From: JACCYQ01 sp036675565
GTDB lineage: Bacteria; Bacteroidota; Bacteroidia; Chitinophagales; Chitinophagaceae
Length of the DNA stretch: 64,000 bases
Assembly: GCA_036675565.1 (NCBI GenBank)
Contig: JAKFER010000302.1
Location: 1 to 64,000, forward strand
Direction: 5' to 3'
Shown here: positions 58,423 to 64,000 of the stretch, in pieces
How positions within the stretch are numbered: the stretch's first letter is position 1
Layout: each line of letters starts with the position of its first letter
Translations under genes and position numbers: made by a program
Notes under the pieces: model-generated
Told to the model about the DNA's origin: nothing
Database searches by the model: none
Seen by the model: the letters and a program-made list of their open reading frames with translations, nothing else

Positions 58423-60309
58423 TCATTCACTTCCTCTTTTTGTTTTTTCTTCATCATTATCATTCTTTGCAATAGATGCAGCATTTTCAACCATCCTTAT
58501 AAATTCTTTTCGGTAACCTTCTTCATCTTTTCCCCTGGCCTCTTTAGCTAATTGTATAACTTGTGAATAGGATGAACCAGATTTAAATTCTGGTTGCCTT
58601 AATATCATCCCCCACTCTGCCACTGCTGCGGCAAAACGAAAATTGTCTGAAGTTTTATTAAGTGCGATCTGATTGTCTTTTACTGCATGAATTATCAGTT
58701 TACTGTTATCCTCCCCCGCTTTTTTATACCTGAATTTAATAGTCATTACTTCGTTACCTGCAGACTTTACAATTTTAGAATTTTGCTGATATTTTAATGG
58801 ATCCACTTCTTCGAGCCATTCACTTTTTACGCCAGTGGGAATAATCTCGTAAAGCGCCGTTACCGTGTGCCCGCTGCCCATTTCCCCTGCATCTTTTTTA
58901 TCATTATTAAAATCTTCCTTATTCAACATCCTGTTCTCATATCCAATCAGGCGATAACCCTGGACATGTGCAGGATTAAATTCAACCTGGAGTTTTACAT
59001 CTTTCGCTATAGTAAATAAGGTGCCGCCAAATTCATTCACCAATACTTTCCTGGCTTCATCCATGCCATCGATATATGCATGATTGCCATTTCCTTTGTC
59101 GGCGATCTTTTGCATTTTATTATCCTTGTAATTACCCATTCCAAAACCCAGCACTGTGAGGAAAACACCGCTTTTTCTTTCTTCTTCAATCAGTCGCTCC
59201 ATAGCATCATCGCTGCTTGCCCCAACGTTAAAATCGCCATCTGTGCAAAGGATCACCCGGTTGTTTCCATTCTTTACAAAATATTCCCGCGCTGTTTTAT
59301 ATGCCAGTTGTATGCCTGCACCGCCAGCCGTTGAACCACCCGCTTCCAGTTCGTCAATGGCATTCTTTATTTTCAACTTATCATTGCCGTTAGTAGGAGG
59401 TAAAACCAGTCCAGCGGCGCCGGCATATACAACTATGGAAACCCGGTCATTCTCCCTTAACTGGTCTGCTAACATTTTCATGGAAGCTTTTACCAATGGC
59501 AATTTTAAGGGATCCTGCATGGAACCTGAAACATCAATTAAAAAAACAAGATTTGATGGCGGTAAATTTTCAGTGGCGATTTCTTTTCCCTGCATACCGA
59601 TCATTACCAATTTGTGTTTTGGATTCCAGGGTGCATCACTCATTTCGGTATGAAAAGAAAAAGGATGTTCTCCGGTTGGTTGCGGATAATCATATTTGAA
59701 ATAATTGATCATTTCCTCAATCCGGATGGCACCAGCCGGTGGCAATTCACCGCGACTGATAAACCGCCTGATATTACTGTAAGATGCGGCATCTACATCG
59801 ATAGAAAAAGTTGAAAGCGGGTTGTCTTTTGTTTTTACAAAACGATTATCATTGATATGGTCATAATCTTCAGTGTTATGATCAACATAATTCCTGTCCG
59901 GGTAAAAGCCTGGTGTTGTTGGATAAGATTTTGCCTGAGCCCTTTGACTTTGCAATATGCGTTCTTTTCGTTGAACACTAATTCCTGTAACAAGTACTTC
60001 CTGAAGAGCTGTGGAAGCAGATTGCAATTTTACAGAAATGGATTTTCTTCCTTTTACTTTTTCTTCTTTAGTTAAAAACCCAACAGCGGAAAAAACAAGT
60101 ATGGCATTATTGTCTTCAACCATAATTTCATAACGGCCATCCTTACCTGACAGCGTTCCAGTATTAAAACCTTTAACAGTAATACTGGCTTCTGCAAGAG
60201 GAATACCATGCTCATCAGCAACAATACCACTAACCTTAAATTGTTTGGCTTCTGAAAATGAACTACCCAGGAATAAAAAGGGTAATAAGTAGATTAATAT
60301 CTTTCTCAT
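58423..60309 (-). CDS. von Willebrand factor type A domain protein with carboxypeptidase-regulatory domain
   Basis: A 628-residue exported protein. MRKILIYLLPFLFLGSSFSEA is the signal peptide. Residues about 24-100 form a carboxypeptidase-regulatory-like beta-sandwich (VSGIVADEHGIPLAEASITV) ending in LQEVLVTGISVQRKER, a SusC/plug-type junction with no plug following. A YfbK-type region (STFSIDVDAASYSNIRRFI) leads to a vWA domain with the MIDAS motif DVSGSM, then a DUF3520-like C-terminus. A start 13 codons upstream (60348) is less likely. Divergent from the sigma factor gene at 60392, so it may be under its control. Confidence 0.87.
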   Translation of the reverse strand: MRKILIYLLPFLFLGSSFSEAKQFKVSGIVADEHGIPLAEASITVKGFNTGTLSGKDGRYEIMVEDNNAILVFSAVGFLTKEEKVKGRKSISVKLQSASTALQEVLVTGISVQRKERILQSQRAQAKSYPTTPGFYPDRNYVDHNTEDYDHINDNRFVKTKDNPLSTFSIDVDAASYSNIRRFISRGELPPAGAIRIEEMINYFKYDYPQPTGEHPFSFHTEMSDAPWNPKHKLVMIGMQGKEIATENLPPSNLVFLIDVSGSMQDPLKLPLVKASMKMLADQLRENDRVSIVVYAGAAGLVLPPTNGNDKLKIKNAIDELEAGGSTAGGAGIQLAYKTAREYFVKNGNNRVILCTDGDFNVGASSDDAMERLIEEERKSGVFLTVLGFGMGNYKDNKMQKIADKGNGNHAYIDGMDEARKVLVNEFGGTLFTIAKDVKLQVEFNPAHVQGYRLIGYENRMLNKEDFNNDKKDAGEMGSGHTVTALYEIIPTGVKSEWLEEVDPLKYQQNSKIVKSAGNEVMTIKFRYKKAGEDNSKLIIHAVKDNQIALNKTSDNFRFAAAVAEWGMILRQPEFKSGSSYSQVIQLAKEARGKDEEGYRKEFIRMVENAASIAKNDNDEEKTKRGSE

Positions 60310-60391
60310 AATAAATGATTTTATAGCCAGATGCATCCTTTTTACCAATTACATAAGTCTACCCGAAAAATATTATCCTTATTTTTAACGG

Positions 60392-60994
60392 GTGTCTTTT
60401 CTTAGAAACATATCGCAATCCGGTTTAACCGATAATGAACTGGCTCAATCATACCGATCCACGGGTGAGCTGGTAATTTTAGGTGAATTATACCAGCGCT
60501 ATATGGATCTTTTATTTGGTGTTTGTCTCAAATACCTGAAAGATGATGAGAAGGCAAAAGACGCGGTCATGCAGATTTTTGAAGAATTGGTGGTGAAATT
60601 GCGTAAACATGAAGTGGAAAATGTAAAAGGCTGGATCTACCAGGTGGCTAAAAATCATTGCCTGATGCAGCTAAGAACACCCAAAAATTTAAAAACCGTA
60701 GAAATTCACCCGGATCTTATGCAAAGCCATGAAAATGTGCATCTGAATGGCGTATTGGAAAGAGAAGAAAATTTAAATAAACTGGAATATTGCATCGGCA
60801 CCTTATCCAATGAACAACAGCAAATGATCAGGTTGTTTTACCTGCAAGGAAAATGCTACCAGGAAATTGTGGATGAAACCGGAACAGAATGGAACCAGGT
60901 GCGCAGTTATATTCAAAATGGAAGAAGAAATTTAAAGAAATGCATGGAAAACCAGGTCGAAGAAAATGAAAACAAAAAACCTTTAAAGCGCTAG
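60392..60994 (+). CDS. Sigma-70 family RNA polymerase sigma factor (ECF-like)
   Basis: A 200-residue ECF-type sigma factor. Region 2 is shown by LYQRYMDLLFGVCLKYLKDD, AKDAVMQIFEELVVKL and VKGWIYQVAKNHCLM; region 4 by LSNEQQQMIRLFYLQGKCYQ and WNQVRSYIQNGRRNLKKCM. The start is GTG at 60392. It is followed after 6 bp by a one-pass membrane protein with an anti-sigma-like N-terminus, and it is divergent from the vWA protein gene. This makes a three-gene candidate regulatory unit. Confidence 0.88.
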   Translation: MSFLRNISQSGLTDNELAQSYRSTGELVILGELYQRYMDLLFGVCLKYLKDDEKAKDAVMQIFEELVVKLRKHEVENVKGWIYQVAKNHCLMQLRTPKNLKTVEIHPDLMQSHENVHLNGVLEREENLNKLEYCIGTLSNEQQQMIRLFYLQGKCYQEIVDETGTEWNQVRSYIQNGRRNLKKCMENQVEENENKKPLKR

Positions 60995-61000
60995 ATAATT

Positions 61001-62308
61001 TTGGCAGATCATCAACATAAAAATTTTACAGCAAGGGATATAGAAATGTATCACAAAGGGCAATTAACGCCTGCTGAAATGCATGCCATGGAAAAAGCTG
61101 CGCTTGATGATCCAATGCTGGCAGATGCAATAGAAGGGTATGCTGTAATAGAATCAACAGCCATTGAACCTCAATTACAAGATCTGCAGGTACGGTTAAA
61201 TCAAAGAATATTTAATGATGAAAACCAAGAGGCACCAGTCATATTATTTTATAAAAAAAATTGGTTCCGCGTGGCTGCTATGTTCATCATTTTTGCCGGT
61301 ATGGGTTTTATGATCTACCAATTCGCATTCAACCAAAAAGAAAAAGATATTGCAGCTACAGAAAAAACGGAAGAAGCACCGTTTATTACAACAGACACGA
61401 GTTCAAAAGTAACTTTAATCCCGGCAGAAACAGATACGATGCCGGTTGTAAGCAATCAGCAAAATATAGCTGCTGCAAAAAAAGAAACACCAGAACAAAT
61501 ATCAAAGCCTGTTGAAACTGGTATCCAAAAAGATTTAGAAAGCAAAGCTGCCGGAATCGAAATTCAAACCAAAAATGAAGAAACTGAATTTGCAGCACAA
61601 TCAATACAGGCAGAAAGCGAAAGAGTCAAATTAACAGCTGATGCAAATAATGAGGCGGTACAAAAAAATGCATTTGCCAAAAATGCACAAGCAAAAATGG
61701 CCAGGCCACCAGCGGTCGCCCCACTTTCATCAAAGCCAATCAATGCTTTAAGTGGACGGATAACAGATGAAAAAAACAACCCGGTGCCATATGCTGTTAT
61801 CAGCAACAGGCAACAAAATTTATTTATTGCCTCGGATTCTGCAGGGAGATTTTCTATGTTGACATCGGATACTGTTTTGCCTGTTGAGATCAGTTCAATA
61901 GGATATGAAAATTTAAATTTTTCATTGCAGGAAAAAAAGACCAATGATATTGTTTTGAAAGAAAGTAATGAAGCCCTAAGTGAAGTTGTGGTTACTGGAT
62001 ACGGATCTTCAAAAAGGAAAGCATTCAGAGATACTCCCGAACCAGGCATTGGCTGGGAAAAGTATTTTCAATACCTGGAAGAAAACCAAATAAAAACGGG
62101 TCTTTTATCACCCGGTCAGCATAAAGGCATCGTGGAACTTTCATTTAGCATTAATAAAAAGGGACAACCCGTAAATATTAAAATGGTAAAAACAGATTGT
62201 GTTCCCTGTACCACGGATGCTATCCGGCTGGTAAAAGAAGGCCCTGCCTGGAAATCAAATGGCAAGAACAAACAAGTGAAGCTCCAGGTGCCATTTACAT
62301 TGAAATGA
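61001..62308 (+). CDS. Membrane protein with anti-sigma-like N-terminus, carboxypeptidase-regulatory and TonB-like C-terminal regions
   Basis: A 435-residue one-pass protein. Residues 1-65 (FTARDIEMYHKGQLTPAEMH) resemble Bacteroidota anti-sigma N-termini; a transmembrane helix spans about 89-108 (VAAMFIIFAGMGFMIYQF). A long Ala/Glu/Lys-rich periplasmic linker follows, then a carboxypeptidase-regulatory-like domain (LSGRITDEKNNPVPYAVIS) ending LSEVVVTGYGSSKRK, and a TonB-C-like end (LSFSINKKGQPVNIKMVKTD). Start TTG at 61001, 6 bp after the sigma gene. Probable partner of that sigma factor, linking it to an envelope signal; this is inference. Confidence 0.78.
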   Translation: MADHQHKNFTARDIEMYHKGQLTPAEMHAMEKAALDDPMLADAIEGYAVIESTAIEPQLQDLQVRLNQRIFNDENQEAPVILFYKKNWFRVAAMFIIFAGMGFMIYQFAFNQKEKDIAATEKTEEAPFITTDTSSKVTLIPAETDTMPVVSNQQNIAAAKKETPEQISKPVETGIQKDLESKAAGIEIQTKNEETEFAAQSIQAESERVKLTADANNEAVQKNAFAKNAQAKMARPPAVAPLSSKPINALSGRITDEKNNPVPYAVISNRQQNLFIASDSAGRFSMLTSDTVLPVEISSIGYENLNFSLQEKKTNDIVLKESNEALSEVVVTGYGSSKRKAFRDTPEPGIGWEKYFQYLEENQIKTGLLSPGQHKGIVELSFSINKKGQPVNIKMVKTDCVPCTTDAIRLVKEGPAWKSNGKNKQVKLQVPFTLK

Positions 62309-62383
62309 TACTCATTTCTCTTATATTTTCCATTTTCACTAAGGGTGATTCCTTATCTTTAAGCCCTAAAAAATTAATTTATT

Positions 62384-63217
62384 ATGAAGAAATTATTATT
62401 GGTTGCATTAGTGGCTGGCAGTTTTTCATTTGCCAACGCACAGCAATTAAAAACACCGGCTCCCAGCCCGGCACAAACCATAAAACAGGATTTTGGTCTA
62501 AGTGATATCGAACTTTCCTATTCACGCCCGGGTGTAAAAGACAGGAAAATTTTTGGCGACCTTGTCCCTTACGGAAAAGTATGGCGAACTGGCGCTAACA
62601 ATGCTACCACCATTACTTTTGGTGATGAAGTTATGATCGGTGGAAAAAAAGTTCCGGCAGGAAAATATGGTTTATTAACTATTCCTGGCGCTGATGAATG
62701 GACAATGATCATTTCAAAACAAACTGATGTTTCAAGCCCTGCAGCATATAAGGAGTCAGAAGATGTTGTAAGAGTAAAAGCTAAACCTGCTAAAGTTGGC
62801 ATGAAAGCAGAAACATTTACTATGCAGTTTGCAAATGTTCAAGCGGAAAGTGTGGAATTGCATATGCGCTGGGATGATTTATTGGTTTCCTTACCTATCA
62901 CCGCCAATGTGGAAGAAAAAGTAATGGCACAAATTAATAACCTGATGAATAAGGATAACCGTCCTTATTTTGGTGCTGCCATGTATTACATTGAAAAAGG
63001 CAAAGACATGAACCAGGCACTGGCCTGGCTGGATAAAGCTGTTGAACAAAATCCAAATGCATTCTGGATACATCATCAGCGTGCAAATACTTTAGCCCGT
63101 TTAGGTAAAAAGGCAGAAGCAAAAGCTGCAGCTAATAAATCTATGGAGCTGGCTAAAACCGCAAAAAATGACGACTATGTTCGCCTGAATGAGAAGTTGC
63201 TTGCCGAGTTGAAATAA
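62384..63217 (+). CDS. DUF2911 domain-containing exported protein with TPR-like end
   Basis: A 277-residue protein. MKKLLLVALVAGSFSFANA is a signal peptide. Residues about 30-180 match DUF2911: YSRPGVKDRKIFGDLVPYGKVWRTGANNAT-type opening (written here in part) and GKKVPAGKYGLLTIPGADEW. The last 90 residues hold two TPR-like helical hairpins (MNQALAWLDKAVEQNPNAFW; ANTLARLGKKAEAKAAANKS). Function unknown, periplasmic. Followed by a terminator at 63298-63328. Confidence 0.85.
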   Translation: MKKLLLVALVAGSFSFANAQQLKTPAPSPAQTIKQDFGLSDIELSYSRPGVKDRKIFGDLVPYGKVWRTGANNATTITFGDEVMIGGKKVPAGKYGLLTIPGADEWTMIISKQTDVSSPAAYKESEDVVRVKAKPAKVGMKAETFTMQFANVQAESVELHMRWDDLLVSLPITANVEEKVMAQINNLMNKDNRPYFGAAMYYIEKGKDMNQALAWLDKAVEQNPNAFWIHHQRANTLARLGKKAEAKAAANKSMELAKTAKNDDYVRLNEKLLAELK

Positions 63218-63296
63218 ATTTTTTGGTTATCGGCTACGGTAATGCTATTTAACTTATGTTGCGTCGCACACTTGTACCGCAACTAATAATTCAACA

Positions 63297-63330
63297 AAAA
63301 AAACCTGCATCATGCGGGTTTTTTTTATGA
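63297..63330 (+). terminator. Terminator after the DUF2911 gene
   Basis: Stem AACCTGC / GCGGGTT (63302-63308, 63314-63320, one T-G pair), loop ATCAT, then eight T. A weaker 6-bp inverted repeat GTTGCG / CGCAAC (63258-63283) precedes it in the same 201-bp gap; nothing else is seen there apart from the heptamer array. Confidence 0.85.
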
Positions 63331-63392
63331 CTTAATTAAAATTCAAAATGAAAAAAATATAATTCCGACTAAATAAACATTTTCAAAATGGA

Positions 63393-63424
63393 GAACCCGA
63401 AACATTAAATCCAAAACCTTAAAC
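63393..63424 (-). repeat. Degenerate heptamer array at the end of the symporter gene
   Basis: Plus strand units ACCCGAA, ACATTAA, ATCCAAA, ACCTTAA, i.e. TTTAAGG / TTTTGGA / TTTAATG / TTTCGGG when read with the gene. The first unit overlaps the symporter TAA stop (63419-63421). Confidence 0.5.
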
Positions 63425-64000
63425 AATATTTTTTTTCTGTTTGTGAAAACTGTTCAACAGCAAACTAAATCCTATAACGCCAAAAGCTCCGATAGGATTT
63501 AGCCACAGGAACCCGATTTCCAATATTTCAGCCTTGGTTAATGCAAAGACCGTAAGTACCAGGCCTTCTGCTAAAAGTGCTGCAATAAAAACAACATTTC
63601 CATTCACAATTTTCTTTACAAAAAAGGCCACCAGGAATACACCCAGGATAACGCCATAAAATAAAGAACCTAAAATATTCACTGCTTCAATCAGGCTGTT
63701 ACCGACATTATAGGTAAACATGGCTACTACAATACAAAAAAGCCCCCATCCTAAAGTGTACCACTTTGATAAACGATATTCCTTTTCGGGTGTATCCACA
63801 TTTTTTGAAAAGCGCCGGTGAAAATCGACCATACTGCTGGAGGCCAGCGAATTCAATGCTGCCGCAATACTTCCCCATGAGGCAAGGAAAATTATAGCAA
63901 TGAGCAAGCCCACCAACCCATGCGGCAGATAATCAACAACGTATCGTAGAAAAATATAGTTGGTATCATTCCCATCTCCGCCAACTTCCTTGGAACTTAC
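63419..64000 (-). CDS. Sodium:solute symporter family protein, C-terminal part (cut by window edge)
   Basis: The frame is open from position 64000, giving the last ~193 residues of an SSS-family permease. GLVGLLIAIIFLASWGSIAAALNSLASSS is a typical transmembrane 8 region with the SxAAALNS(L/T)A(S/T) motif that helps coordinate Na+. Four further membrane segments follow (YTLGWGLFCIVVAMFTY, ILGSLFYGVILGVFLVAFFV, VVFIAALLAEGLVLTVFAL, IGAFGVIGFSLLLNSF). An apparent start at 63916 is an internal TTG, not the real one. The solute cannot be inferred. Confidence 0.88.
   Translation of the reverse strand, partial: VSSKEVGGDGNDTNYIFLRYVVDYLPHGLVGLLIAIIFLASWGSIAAALNSLASSSMVDFHRRFSKNVDTPEKEYRLSKWYTLGWGLFCIVVAMFTYNVGNSLIEAVNILGSLFYGVILGVFLVAFFVKKIVNGNVVFIAALLAEGLVLTVFALTKAEILEIGFLWLNPIGAFGVIGFSLLLNSFHKQKKNIV

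Noticed and set aside
61564..62049. A 161-codon minus-strand open frame
   Set aside because: Antisense to the low-complexity Ala/Glu/Lys linker of the anti-sigma-like protein, which generates long open frames by composition.
63258..63283. GTTGCG / CGCAAC inverted repeat in the gap before the symporter gene
   Set aside because: Only 6 bp with a 14-nt loop, no T-tract, and no second copy noticed in the window; insufficient to call a repeat element.

Overview
The window looks like a chromosomal segment of a Bacteroidota bacterium, most likely Chitinophagales/Chitinophagaceae. The evidence is: AT-rich intergenic DNA; promoters of the Bacteroidota type (TTTG, 19-20 nt, TAnnTTTG), several of them exact; almost no Shine-Dalgarno sequences and many TTG/GTG starts; a fused DAHP synthase-chorismate mutase; families typical of this phylum (DUF4954, DUF2911, head-GIN DUF2807, PASTA protein beside ddl, acyl-CoA reductase beside a ferredoxin, SusC-type VVVTGYG junctions). 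I see no phage, insertion sequence, CRISPR array or integrated element; it reads as core genome with a few lineage-specific genes.

Layout. 1-7.8 kb: minus-strand aromatic amino acid operon (aminotransferase, tyrA, DAHP synthase-chorismate mutase, aroB, aroA, aroC cut by the window edge), with a DEAD-box RNA helicase gene inserted. In front of it lies an apparently complete, unannotated transcription attenuator: an exact promoter, a 26-codon leader peptide with the run Tyr-Arg-Tyr-Phe-Tyr-Phe-Tyr-Phe-Tyr, mutually exclusive antiterminator and terminator hairpins, then the first structural gene. 8-10 kb: tiny lipoprotein with a structured 3' region, and a sigma factor translationally coupled to a membrane protein that joins an anti-sigma-like N-terminus to a trypsin-like protease. 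10-29.7 kb: housekeeping (nucleotidyltransferase, PLP desulfhydrase, lipB, rluD-type synthase, def, ruvX, ubiA, trmH-type methylase, mutS, SET protein, mgtE, glmS plus DUF4954, der, era). 29.8 kb: initiator tRNA.

30-45 kb: TPP riboswitch controlling a lone TonB-dependent receptor; rhodanese, PASTA protein, ddl, a candidate small RNA, ferredoxin/acyl-CoA reductase, HtrA protease, GH13 amylase lipoprotein, ispH, a glucan phosphorylase-like protein without the PLP lysine. 44.7-47 kb: a DtxR/MntR-like regulator with a palindrome on its own promoter, overlapped by a ZIP metal transporter, and a Crp/Fnr regulator behind an 18-bp perfect palindrome. 47-58.4 kb: icd, aldo/keto reductase, an uncharacterised class 1 isoprenoid enzyme, acyl-CoA carboxylase beta, RNase HI lacking a normal start codon, membrane hydroxylase, hydrolase remnant, manA, yraN, xerD. 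58.4-62.3 kb: von Willebrand A protein divergent from a second sigma/anti-sigma-like pair. 62.4-64 kb: DUF2911 protein and a partial sodium:solute symporter.

Themes. Regulation is visible at several loci: amino-acid-sensing attenuation (aro), metabolite sensing (TPP), probable metal-dependent autoregulation (DtxR-ZIP), and two sigma factors each followed by a one-pass membrane protein that fuses the anti-sigma-like region to an envelope output domain. A scattered family of degenerate 7-8 nt repeats begins at or just after stop codons of four genes. Coordinates of regulatory elements were read by eye; RNA folds were not computed.
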